Of a DNA stretch of 50,509 nucleotides, positions 33,314 to 42,109 are shown piece by piece. Every line of letters starts with the position of its first letter. The stretch's first letter is position 1. The DNA lies in contig SYDY01000099.1 of NCBI GenBank assembly GCA_005801425.1, forward strand, positions 1-50,509, given 5' to 3'. The stretch comes from Bdellovibrionales bacterium (lineage in GTDB: Bacteria; Myxococcota; XYA12-FULL-58-9; SYDY01). Made by a program: the position numbers and the translations under genes. The notes beneath the pieces are model-generated. The model saw only the letters and a program-made list of their open reading frames with translations. It had not been told where the DNA came from and made no database searches.

Positions 33314-35695
33314 ATGGAGCCGCAATCCAAAGAAACCACCGAAGACCTTTCACTTGAAGGGACAGGAACGCGCATGCGGGTGCGCAAACGCAACAGCACC
33401 TTTGAACAGGTAGACGTCAATAAAATTGTACGTGCTGTGTCACGGTGTTGTTCAGGATTGCACGCCGCAGACCCCATGCGCATTGCAACACGCACCATAA
33501 GTGGGCTTTATGACGGTGCAACCACCCAAGAGCTGGATCAATTGTCCATTCAAACCGCGGCTTCGTTGATTGCTGTCGAACCCGAATACAGCCGTTTGGC
33601 TGCACGTTTGCTCGCTACATACATCGACAAAGAAGTCACCAACCAAGAAATTCAATCGTTTTCACAATCGGTCATCACCGGTTTTGAAGAAGGTCTTATC
33701 TCTGGGCGCGTGTATGAGTTTGTCACAGGCTCCAGCCGCAAATTAAACGCCGCCATTGAGGCCACGCGCAACGACAATTTCGGTTACTTCGGCTTGCGCA
33801 CGGTCTACGACCGTTATTTATTGCGTCATCCGCAATCACGCAAAGTCATTGAAACACCCCAATATTTTTTCATGCGCGTCGCATGCGGATTGTCTGAAAA
33901 TCCCACCGAGGCCGTGGACTTTTATCGACTGATCTCGTCGCTGGCTTATTTGCCAAGTTCACCCACGCTGTTCAATGCAGGCACACGTCATATGCAAATG
34001 TCGTCGTGTTATCTGCTCGACTCACCAGAAGACGATCTCGAGGCCATCTACAATCGCTACAGCGACGTCGCCAAGCTCTCAAAATATGCCGGTGGCATTG
34101 GGCTTGCATTCCATCGCATCCGTTCTGAAGGCTCGCTTATCCGAAGCACCAACGGAGAAAGCAGCGGTATTGTTCCCTTCTTGAAAACCTTGGATTCTTC
34201 GGTGGCTGCCGTCAATCAAGGGGGACGACGCAAAGGCGCTTGCTGCGTTTATCTCGAAGTCTGGCATGCCGATATCGAATCCTTTCTTGAGCTACGCGAC
34301 AATACCGGCGACGACGCACGAAGAACCCACAATCTCAACCTCGCCAACTGGATTTGCGATCTCTTTATGAAGCGCGTGGAAGCCGATGCCGTGTGGTCGC
34401 TCTTCGATCCCAAAGCGGTTCCCAATTTGAGCGAATTGTACGGCGAAGAATTTGAAAAAGCATTCCTCGCTGCTGAAGCCGAAGGACGCTATGCCAAGCA
34501 AATGCCCGCGCGCGATTTGTACGCACGCATGATGCGCACGCTTGCGCAAACAGGCAACGGTTGGATTACCTTCAAAGATGCTTGCAACACCAAATGCAAT
34601 CAAACAGGCCGCGCCAATCGCATGGTGCATTCATCCAATTTGTGCACCGAAATTGTGGAAGTCACGTCCAGCGATGAAACTGCGGTGTGCAACTTGGGTT
34701 CGCTCAATCTTGCCCATTTTGTCAAAGATAACGCCGTCGATCATCAGCAACTTGCGGTCACCGTCGAAACAGCCATTCGCTATCTCGACCGCGTGATCGA
34801 TATCAATTTTTACCCAACCCCCGAAGCCGCCAATTCCAATCGAAAATGGCGCCCTGTGGGCTTGGGCCTCATGGGTTTGCAAGACGTCTTCTTTAAACTT
34901 AAGCTGCCCTTCGACTCAGCCGCAGCCTTAGAAGTTTCCACACGCATTCAGGAAACGATTTACTACGCGTCCTTGTCGGCATCCTGTGAATTGTCTAAAG
35001 CCCACGGCCCCCATGAGGGCTACAACGAAACACGCATCGCAGCAGGCCATTTGCAAATGGATTTGTGGGGTGTCGAAGTTTCGGACGAGCACCACCCATG
35101 GAGCAAACTGCGACAACGCATCAAACAACATGGATTGCGCAACTCGCTCTTGATTGCCATTGCACCCACAGCAACCATCGCATCCATCGCGGGCTGCTAC
35201 GAATGCATCGAGCCCTTGGTGTCCAATTTATTTAAGCGTGAAACACTCTCGGGTGACTTCATGCAGGTCAATCAATATTTGATCGCGGATCTGAAATCTT
35301 TGGGTCTTTGGAACGACGACATGCGCGATCGCATCAAACGCGCCGAAGGCTCCATTCAAGGCATCGATGAGATCCCCGCCGCCATGCGCGATCTTTATCG
35401 CACCGCGTGGGAATTGCCGCAGAAATCGCTGATTGACATGGCAGCTGCCCGTGGACCGTTTATCGATCAAGCACAGTCTCTCAATTTGTTCATGGAAACG
35501 CCAAGCGTCGGTAAATTGTCGTCCATGTATTTGTACGCATGGAAAACAGGTATTAAAACGACGTATTATTTGCGTTCGCGGCCCGCGACGCGCATCCGTC
35601 AAGCCACGGTAAGCAACACGACCAAAGAATACAGCGATGTTGACGCCGTCGCCTGTTCTCTCGAAAACCCTGAAACCTGCGAAGCGTGCCAGTAA
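33314..35695 (+). CDS. nrdA: ribonucleoside-diphosphate reductase, alpha subunit (class Ia)
   Basis: A 793-residue catalytic subunit of the aerobic ribonucleotide reductase, which makes dNDPs for DNA synthesis. An N-terminal ATP-cone (about residues 16-108) provides allosteric control of activity. Barrel motifs include LPSSPTLFNAGT, the active-site region SSNLCTEI and CNLGSLNL, and IAPTATIASIAG. The C-terminal CEAC of the tail relays reducing equivalents. The start is ATG 33314, preceded by AGGGG; the frame reaches back to 33179 but those residues lack family similarity. The nrdB gene follows after 98 bases. No NrdR box was recognised upstream. Confidence 0.96.
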   Translation: MEPQSKETTEDLSLEGTGTRMRVRKRNSTFEQVDVNKIVRAVSRCCSGLHAADPMRIATRTISGLYDGATTQELDQLSIQTAASLIAVEPEYSRLAARLLATYIDKEVTNQEIQSFSQSVITGFEEGLISGRVYEFVTGSSRKLNAAIEATRNDNFGYFGLRTVYDRYLLRHPQSRKVIETPQYFFMRVACGLSENPTEAVDFYRLISSLAYLPSSPTLFNAGTRHMQMSSCYLLDSPEDDLEAIYNRYSDVAKLSKYAGGIGLAFHRIRSEGSLIRSTNGESSGIVPFLKTLDSSVAAVNQGGRRKGACCVYLEVWHADIESFLELRDNTGDDARRTHNLNLANWICDLFMKRVEADAVWSLFDPKAVPNLSELYGEEFEKAFLAAEAEGRYAKQMPARDLYARMMRTLAQTGNGWITFKDACNTKCNQTGRANRMVHSSNLCTEIVEVTSSDETAVCNLGSLNLAHFVKDNAVDHQQLAVTVETAIRYLDRVIDINFYPTPEAANSNRKWRPVGLGLMGLQDVFFKLKLPFDSAAALEVSTRIQETIYYASLSASCELSKAHGPHEGYNETRIAAGHLQMDLWGVEVSDEHHPWSKLRQRIKQHGLRNSLLIAIAPTATIASIAGCYECIEPLVSNLFKRETLSGDFMQVNQYLIADLKSLGLWNDDMRDRIKRAEGSIQGIDEIPAAMRDLYRTAWELPQKSLIDMAAARGPFIDQAQSLNLFMETPSVGKLSSMYLYAWKTGIKTTYYLRSRPATRIRQATVSNTTKEYSDVDAVACSLENPETCEACQ

Positions 35696-35702
35696 ACAAT
35701 AC

Positions 35703-35746
35703 ACTCCCCTTCGCAACGCGAGGGGGAGTCGCTCACGAAGTGAGCG
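35703..35746. repeat. paired small hairpins between nrdA and nrdB
   Basis: Hairpin 35703-35729 (ACTCCCCTTCGC against GCGAGGGGGAGT) is immediately followed by a perfect one, 35730-35746 (CGCTCAC / GTGAGCG). They resemble an intergenic palindromic repeat and may adjust the nrdA:nrdB message ratio. Confidence 0.75.
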
Positions 35747-35793
35747 GTGGGGGTCCGAGTCAATGCCGTACGAGCTCTTAAGGAGAAACGTTA

Positions 35794-36801
35794 ATGCTAC
35801 TTGATCCTGGTTTTAATCTCACATTGCGGCCCATGAAATATCCGGGCTTCTACGAGATGTACCGAAATGCCATCAAAAATACCTGGACGGTTGAAGAGGT
35901 GGATTTTTCCACCGACGTATCCGATTTACGTTCAAAAATATCGCCTGCAGAGCGACACATGATCCATCGTCTGGTGGCGTTTTTCGCAACAGGCGATTCT
36001 ATCGTGTCCAACAATTTGGTGCTCAATTTGTACAAACACGTCAACAGCCCCGAAGGACGGCTGTATTTATCGCGTCAGTTGTATGAAGAAGCCCTGCACG
36101 TGCAGTTTTATCTTACGCTGCTCGATACGTATATTCCTGACATTGCCGAGCGCGAAGCAGCTTTTGCGGCCATCGACAACGTTCCGTCGATCAAACGCAA
36201 AGCGGAGTTTTGTTTCAAGTGGATGGATTCCATCAACAATCTTGAATCTCTTCAAACCCGTGCTGACCGTCGGCAATTTTTGCTCAATATGATCTGTTTT
36301 GCCAGTTGCGTCGAAGGTTTGTTTTTCTTTGCAGCCTTTGCGTACGTGTATTTCATGCGATCCAAAGGGTTGCTCAACGGTTTGGCTTCTGGCACCAACT
36401 GGGTGTTCCGCGATGAAAGCTGTCACATGGCTTTTGCGTTTGATGTGGTGCACACCGTGCGTCGCGAAGAACCTGATCTCTTTGACGATGCCATGGCCGT
36501 TCAGGTGCGCGAGATGATCCGTGAAGCGGTGGATGTGGAAGCAAGCTTTGCCGATGATATTCTTGCAGGTGGTGTTACGGGATTGTCCGCACACAACATG
36601 CGCGAATATCTGCAATTCACCGCAGATCAGCGCCTATCCAATCTTGGCATGGCGCCCATGTTTAATACCAAAAATCCTCTGCCCTTCATGGAACTTCAAG
36701 ATGTGCAGGAATTGTCCAACTTCTTTGAGCGCAGGGTGTCTTCCTACCAAATGGCCATGAAAAGTACGGCATCAGACATTCGATTCGACGAAAGTTTTTA
36801 G
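35794..36801 (+). CDS. nrdB: ribonucleoside-diphosphate reductase, beta subunit (class Ia)
   Basis: A 335-residue diiron subunit that houses the radical used by NrdA. The metal ligands are all present: D68 (ATGDSIVSNN), E99 and H102 (EALHVQFY), E174 (SCVEGLFFF), and E208 and H211 (RDESCHMAF). The radical tyrosine is Y106, four residues after H102, exactly as in E. coli (H118/Y122), so this is a Tyr-radical enzyme rather than a Phe-bearing class Ic type. A strong AAGGAG lies nine bases before the ATG. Its stop overlaps that of the convergent unknown gene. Confidence 0.96.
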   Translation: MLLDPGFNLTLRPMKYPGFYEMYRNAIKNTWTVEEVDFSTDVSDLRSKISPAERHMIHRLVAFFATGDSIVSNNLVLNLYKHVNSPEGRLYLSRQLYEEALHVQFYLTLLDTYIPDIAEREAAFAAIDNVPSIKRKAEFCFKWMDSINNLESLQTRADRRQFLLNMICFASCVEGLFFFAAFAYVYFMRSKGLLNGLASGTNWVFRDESCHMAFAFDVVHTVRREEPDLFDDAMAVQVREMIREAVDVEASFADDILAGGVTGLSAHNMREYLQFTADQRLSNLGMAPMFNTKNPLPFMELQDVQELSNFFERRVSSYQMAMKSTASDIRFDESF

Positions 36802-37595
36802 GATTTTGATCGAATAAGCCCACGGGTATTCCAAAATCCACGCAACAAAGCGCCCATTTGGCCCACGATATCACCCAATTTATTTTCCCATAAAAATCGT
36901 GGAATTGACCGCCACAGGCCTCCGTGGGCACATTCAAGGATCCACCCACAATGGTAAAATTTGCCTTCCCCCGGGGCGAGATAGGCTCTGTCACCGGGTT
37001 GATGGACGTGAAGTTTACCGTTTTCTGTCAATGTTGTCTGAGGCCCCCACACAGGGACCGTTCGAAATTCTGTATCCTGATAGATCCCTGAAAATCCAAG
37101 TTTTACATCTTGAGGTATGGGCTCGCACGTCGCGCCACGCGCAGCGACGCGTTTTAAGAAACGCGACCAATTGCTTTCTTGATGTGGCGCTTCCTCATAC
37201 TTGCACAAAATCATGTATTCCTTCGTCGAAACAAACAAAGGAATGAGACTCACCTTCACTTTACGAAATCGATTGGTATAGGTTTTGGCCTCTACATCAA
37301 TAAATGGGAACTCAATTTTCAATTCGATTTTCAAACGCAAAAGAAATTCGTCTTCCGTTTCATGCTCAGGCGCAGAAGCGATCACCCGCCTTGCAACCTC
37401 ATACACATGATTTGGATCGACCACATACTTGCGCTGTTGCGCCGGCGTAAATGGAACACGCGCAGCATCATCAACGAAATGATCACCCGCAAGCAAGGAT
37501 GTTGATTGCGGAGAGCTACGAACACCACCCTGCACCGATCCTGTCCATCGCGCAGATTGGATCCCTTGTTGTAACGATAAAGATATTGCCCCCAT
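36798..37595 (-). CDS. protein of unknown function
   Basis: A 265-residue soluble protein with no signal peptide and no recognised domain. The first 50 residues are Ser/Gln/Gly-rich and probably flexible. The centre contains charged beta-like segments (FPFIDVEAKTYTNRFRKVKVSLIPLFVSTKEYMILCKYEE) and the end is Trp-rich (FYHCGWILECAHGGLWRSIPRFLWENK). It resembles the other signal-less unknowns in the window in style. Its 3' end overlaps the nrdB stop in a convergent arrangement. The start is unsupported by a clear ribosome-binding site. Confidence 0.65.
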   Translation of the reverse strand: MGAISLSLQQGIQSARWTGSVQGGVRSSPQSTSLLAGDHFVDDAARVPFTPAQQRKYVVDPNHVYEVARRVIASAPEHETEDEFLLRLKIELKIEFPFIDVEAKTYTNRFRKVKVSLIPLFVSTKEYMILCKYEEAPHQESNWSRFLKRVAARGATCEPIPQDVKLGFSGIYQDTEFRTVPVWGPQTTLTENGKLHVHQPGDRAYLAPGEGKFYHCGWILECAHGGLWRSIPRFLWENKLGDIVGQMGALLRGFWNTRGLIRSKS

Positions 37596-37774
37596 ACATA
37601 GTGTATCGCGACGAAATAGATTCCGTTCTCAATAAATAACGTATTGTGTCACCTCAAAAAATAAATAACATATTCCGAGAACAGAGCCACACTTCCAACC
37701 GAGAACAGATCATATGCCACATTAAAAAATGGCGGTGTTCTTTAAAATAAAGGTCAGAACGAAAGCGAGATCAC

Positions 37775-39133
37775 ATGGCGAAGTCTCCTGTTTGTTTAAC
37801 CAGAATCACGACCTCATCCCTACCGGCGCTGATCCGCGCCTTCAAAGACAATAAAACAAAAGATCTCACCGTCGCAGATAAAGCGATGCGTTTTAGTACA
37901 TTGAATGCGCAGGATGGCACAAAGACCTCTCTATCAAGCAGTGTTGCACGTGGTGGAAATGGCAAAATACGTTATGGTCTTGATGATCAGGATCACTTGT
38001 CGGCCATTAAAGTGATCCATCTTCTGGGTGCCGTGAAAGATCCTTCCAGGTCGCCGAGGATTGAAATTAAAAAGCCAGTCGCACCGATGCCTTCGTTTCC
38101 TCTGCCGCACATCAGCAAAGAAATTGCCATACAAAATGCCGTCTCTGATCTTCCCATCACGCATCTCTGGCTGGTGGGCAGAGATATCTATGTGGAAATG
38201 CCAGCCATGCGGATCGATTTGTTTGAAATCATGGCTGATCCTAAAGCGTTCACCCAAGCGATCCCAGATCTCAATGACCGGCATCGGGTGATTAACGCAT
38301 TGATGCTGCAGATCGTACGCGGTTTAAAAAAATGCCATGACAAAAATGTAGCGGTGCTTGATTTGAAATTAGAAAATCTGATGTTGGACAGCGAAGGCGT
38401 GGCCCATTTGATCGATTTTGGTGGCGCTGTAGAAGTGGATGCCAGCAAAAAAGCCTACGGTCCCCAAGGAACTCCGGAGTATATGCCGGAAGAGCTCCTT
38501 AATCGCTATGCCGATTTCCAACATGCGATGAATGAAAGGAAACCCTACGTGGACGAGATCGGCTACGATGGCATGGCCGCTGACATCTGGGAGCTTGGAT
38601 GGGTGCTGTGCATGCTCTCTCCCGAGGCCATGACCGCGTTTATGAAACTCACAGAGGCAGAACAAAATTCATTAAGTATGCTATATTTAGAATGGTTTAA
38701 AAAACCCGATGGTCCAAAATATGCCCATATTGGCGCCTTCTTTGATACATTGCATCGCGTGGATCCAGCCCTGCATGACATGGTGCATACCCGCATGCTC
38801 ACACCCAAGGCTTCAGATCGCGCTGGCATTGCGGAACTTGAAACATGGTTGCTGCAACGACAACCCGCCGCCGATAACATCAAAGAACAAACTGCGTGCG
38901 CACATGCGTGGGGCCAATGGCAACAGTTCGTCAACCACCACCCCAAAGCCAAAGAGCAAGATGCCGTGAAAGAAAAATTGCATGCGTATCGGCTGGGTTG
39001 CCTTGCATCTCCTGAACCTCATAAGCACCATGAACATGCGATTAGCGGTGCGTGGATTGCCCTCGGTGTCTCTGCAGCAGTGCTTGTTGGTGCCTTCATG
39101 GCGCGACAAGGACCACGCGCATTTTTACGATAA
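37775..39133 (+). CDS. Ser/Thr protein kinase with C-terminal membrane anchor
   Basis: A 452-residue kinase-fold protein. A Gly-rich loop RGGNGKIRYG (59-68) is followed by the ATP-binding Lys in SAIKVI (K79), the catalytic loop AVLDLKLEN (D196, K198, N201; the canonical H-R of HRD is replaced by V-L), the metal-binding DFG in LIDFGGA (D214) and the activation-segment end GTPEYMPEE. Catalytic residues are therefore intact. A helical region follows, and a single hydrophobic segment (about 427-447, AWIALGVSAAVLVGAF) near the C-terminus makes it a tail-anchored protein. No signal peptide or extracellular sensor domain is present, unlike typical bacterial PknB kinases. An effector or an internal-membrane role is possible. 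Confidence 0.85.
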   Translation: MAKSPVCLTRITTSSLPALIRAFKDNKTKDLTVADKAMRFSTLNAQDGTKTSLSSSVARGGNGKIRYGLDDQDHLSAIKVIHLLGAVKDPSRSPRIEIKKPVAPMPSFPLPHISKEIAIQNAVSDLPITHLWLVGRDIYVEMPAMRIDLFEIMADPKAFTQAIPDLNDRHRVINALMLQIVRGLKKCHDKNVAVLDLKLENLMLDSEGVAHLIDFGGAVEVDASKKAYGPQGTPEYMPEELLNRYADFQHAMNERKPYVDEIGYDGMAADIWELGWVLCMLSPEAMTAFMKLTEAEQNSLSMLYLEWFKKPDGPKYAHIGAFFDTLHRVDPALHDMVHTRMLTPKASDRAGIAELETWLLQRQPAADNIKEQTACAHAWGQWQQFVNHHPKAKEQDAVKEKLHAYRLGCLASPEPHKHHEHAISGAWIALGVSAAVLVGAFMARQGPRAFLR

Positions 39134-39214
39134 TGGCGGACCAGGCCCCAAAATACCTTTTTTTGTACTAACACCCCATTTGGCATATTCAGAGATCCTA
39201 ACGAGGATCACTGC

Positions 39215-40900
39215 ATGGGCGGTTTTTCGGGTTTTTTCGCAATCAAGCCTGGGGCTTTGGCTGAACGCCATACACGTTCTATCCGAAAAATGACTGCGCG
39301 CATGATACGGCGCGGTCCCGATGCGGGACGAATCATTGAAGATCCACACCATCGCATTATGCTGGGTTTTCGTCGCCTTCGTATCATCGATCTCAGCGAT
39401 GCGGCCATGCAGCCTTTTGTTCACAAACCCACCGGTTCCATGCTTGTCTTCAACGGCGAGCTCTACAACTTCCGCGAAATACGCGCAGTTCTTGTCTCTC
39501 ATGGCATCCGCTTCACAGCGCAAAGCGATACCGAAGTGATCGCCGAAGCCTTGGCTTTTTGGGGCCCTGAGGCCATCACACAATTCAATGGCATGTTTGC
39601 CATCGCATGGTACGATGCCCCGAGGCAGCTACTTTTGCTGGCCCGTGATCATGCCGGCATCAAACCTCTTTTTTACAGCATTGATCCCATGAGCCATACT
39701 GTAGCCTTTGCGTCGCAATACGATGCGCTGTGTGAAGCACCGTGGCTTGATATTCACGACATCAATCCCCAGGCATTAAGTACATATCTTGCACTCCATT
39801 ACTTTCCCGAAGAGTCTGCACTTATCAACAATACGTTTCAATTGCGTGCTGGGACCTATCGGCAATTTGATGATCGCGGCGCATCTCGCCCTGTTACATG
39901 GCTTCGCTATCCACGCTTTGCGCCCGAAGCAACAATTCAAGATCCCGAAGCAGCCGTGACACAAGAACTAAGCAACGCCGTACAACGCCAGATCGATGCA
40001 GATGTTCCCGTGTGTACATTTCTTTCTGGGGGTGCAGACAGCGCCATCGTGACAGCCCTGGCCCACGCACAGCATCCCGATATCACCGCTTTTACGCTGT
40101 CATCACCTGGATGGTGGCAAGACGAAAGCGAGCGTGCATCCCTATATGCAAAATCACTCGGCATCAATCATCAAATCGTATCCATCGACGCACAGGATCT
40201 CGAACACGCCGCCATGGATGCACTTGATGCATGCACCGAACCCACTGGCGATTACTCTATGATCCCATCAACCGCCCTCGCCCATTACGTGGGTCAAAAA
40301 CACCGCGTGGTCCTTACCGGCGATGGTGCCGATGAACTGTTTCATGGCCATGCAAGGCCTGATAGCGTGTCACACAACAACAAGAATGCACAGGATCAAG
40401 AAACACTTGCCGCGTTTTCACGATTTGCAGAGTACACAGGACAATTGGATCGAACCTTGCGCAAGATCGATCTTTCCACCATGCACGCAAGCGTTGAAGC
40501 GCGCCCTGTTTTTTTAGATCGCAATCTGGTTGAATTAAGCGCACGCCTTACCTATGCGCAATGCACCCCGGGGGGGGTACGCAAAGGTCTTTTACACAGC
40601 ATGCTGTGCAAGCTCTACCCTGACATACCCGATAATAAAAATAAACGTGATTTTCCTATCCCATCCGCAACAGCGTGGCGAGGTCCGATGAAACGTTTGG
40701 GCGAACAATGTTTGTTTGATCTCCCAACGTACCCATTGCCATACCTTGAGATTGAAGGGATCCGAACTTTTTGGAATGAACATCAAGCCCAAACACACAA
40801 TCATACCTGGACGCTATGGGCATTGATCACTCTGCAGCATTTTGCATACCGCATGACACAATCGATACCCGATTTTCAGGAACAAGAGCATGCAGCCTAA
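39215..40900 (+). CDS. asparagine synthetase B-like protein lacking the catalytic Cys2
   Basis: A 561-residue homologue of glutamine-hydrolysing asparagine synthetase. The N-terminal class II amidotransferase domain keeps RRGPD, GFRRLRIIDLS, NGELYN and SDTEV of the glutamine pocket. However, the protein begins M-G-G-F instead of M-C-G, so the nucleophile Cys2 is missing. GAGG eight bases upstream fixes this start. The C-terminal synthetase domain has the ATP-pyrophosphatase motif LSGGADS (residues 270-276) and GDGADELFHG. It could use free ammonia or join another amine, as beta-lactam synthetases with a dead amidotransferase domain do. It overlaps the following glycosyltransferase by 11 bases, which points to surface polysaccharide or glycolipid modification. 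Confidence 0.88.
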   Translation: MGGFSGFFAIKPGALAERHTRSIRKMTARMIRRGPDAGRIIEDPHHRIMLGFRRLRIIDLSDAAMQPFVHKPTGSMLVFNGELYNFREIRAVLVSHGIRFTAQSDTEVIAEALAFWGPEAITQFNGMFAIAWYDAPRQLLLLARDHAGIKPLFYSIDPMSHTVAFASQYDALCEAPWLDIHDINPQALSTYLALHYFPEESALINNTFQLRAGTYRQFDDRGASRPVTWLRYPRFAPEATIQDPEAAVTQELSNAVQRQIDADVPVCTFLSGGADSAIVTALAHAQHPDITAFTLSSPGWWQDESERASLYAKSLGINHQIVSIDAQDLEHAAMDALDACTEPTGDYSMIPSTALAHYVGQKHRVVLTGDGADELFHGHARPDSVSHNNKNAQDQETLAAFSRFAEYTGQLDRTLRKIDLSTMHASVEARPVFLDRNLVELSARLTYAQCTPGGVRKGLLHSMLCKLYPDIPDNKNKRDFPIPSATAWRGPMKRLGEQCLFDLPTYPLPYLEIEGIRTFWNEHQAQTHNHTWTLWALITLQHFAYRMTQSIPDFQEQEHAA

Positions 40901-41993
40901 ACGGATCATGATCGCATTCCCCAATCTCGATACGGCAGGGAGTTACATCCATGTGACCCGAGTTTTGGAACGTATTGATCGCAGTCGTTTTGAACCGGTG
41001 ATTTGTGTCAAACGATTAAGCGATAGCGATGGCGAGAAAAAGATCAGACAATTGGGGATCCAAATTGTGGTCGCTCCGTTTACCGTAGCACCTCGGCCCT
41101 ATCGCTCATTGCTTCCGCGCTTGTGGCGTGCAGCACGATTCTTTCGTGAACTGCGATGCACAATTTGGTATTCATTCAACTATTTATCCGATCTCAGTGA
41201 GCCTATCATTGCACGGCTTGCACGTATGAAATTTATTAACGCACGGGTTCACTCAACAGAAAACAAACGTTGGTTCCTTAGAATGTTTTTAGCGCACCGT
41301 ATTGTTGCAATTTCTGAAGATACCGCTCACTTGCCCAAAATAATGCCTCTACTCGCCAGGAAACTCACAATCGTTCAATCTTCAATACCAAACGATATTT
41401 TTTCACCCCATACGCCCAAACGTCTCAAGCTAAGAGAACATTTGCAGCTCCCAAACAATGCTTTCGTGATCGCCTATCTTGCTACGCTCTGCCACAATAA
41501 GGCCCAAGATCGGATGCTATGCGGTATGATGGGCAATCCACGTGTACATCTTGTATGTGCAGGTGCACCCCTTGTAGGTCCATGGGCCGATCATCTGCGG
41601 GCACTCGCCACAAGTAAAGGTCTGGTTTCTCAGCTTCATTTTCTCGGCCATATTCAAGATACGGCTGCTCTTCTCGCTGAGTCCGATGCGTCAGCCCTCT
41701 TGTCACGATCCGAAGGCCTTGGTGTAGCGATTCTTGAAGCCATGGCCTCCGGCCTCCCATGCATGGTCTCCAGAGAAAACGGCATCGTTGAAATTTTGCA
41801 TCACGGCGACAACGGCTGGGTTGTAGATGGCGATGATCCTGAACAAATCAAGCAATGCATCCTACAAATGATGAACAATCCCGAAGAGGCCAAGCGCCGT
41901 GGCATGCGCGCAAGACAAACCATTTTAGATCTTCGTCATATCGACAACGAAACCACGGGATATGAAAATGTATTCACCGCCATGTCCGCATGA
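40890..41993 (+). CDS. glycosyltransferase, GT4-like
   Basis: A 367-residue retaining glycosyltransferase with the GT-B fold. The C-terminal nucleotide-sugar-binding half shows FLGHIQDTAALLAESDASALLSR and the E-x7-E motif SEGLGVAILEAMASGLP, followed by V-S-x-x-N-G-I-V-E. The N-terminal acceptor half begins MIAFPNLDTAGS. Substrates cannot be told. Its start overlaps the end of the asparagine-synthetase-like gene, with AGGA eight bases upstream, so the two are translationally coupled and probably act on the same product. Linked asparagine-synthetase-like and GT4 genes are common in capsule or exopolysaccharide clusters, but no other such genes are nearby. Confidence 0.9.
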   Translation: MQPKRIMIAFPNLDTAGSYIHVTRVLERIDRSRFEPVICVKRLSDSDGEKKIRQLGIQIVVAPFTVAPRPYRSLLPRLWRAARFFRELRCTIWYSFNYLSDLSEPIIARLARMKFINARVHSTENKRWFLRMFLAHRIVAISEDTAHLPKIMPLLARKLTIVQSSIPNDIFSPHTPKRLKLREHLQLPNNAFVIAYLATLCHNKAQDRMLCGMMGNPRVHLVCAGAPLVGPWADHLRALATSKGLVSQLHFLGHIQDTAALLAESDASALLSRSEGLGVAILEAMASGLPCMVSRENGIVEILHHGDNGWVVDGDDPEQIKQCILQMMNNPEEAKRRGMRARQTILDLRHIDNETTGYENVFTAMSA

Positions 41994-42109
41994 CACACGC
42001 CCGATTGCATCTCCCACCCTCCCTGCGTTATAAGTCTTTGATGCCGCTTGGTGTAAGTACATTCACGACCTTTCGGTGCACCCTTGGGCGATTTTAGGAG
42101 TACACGCGC

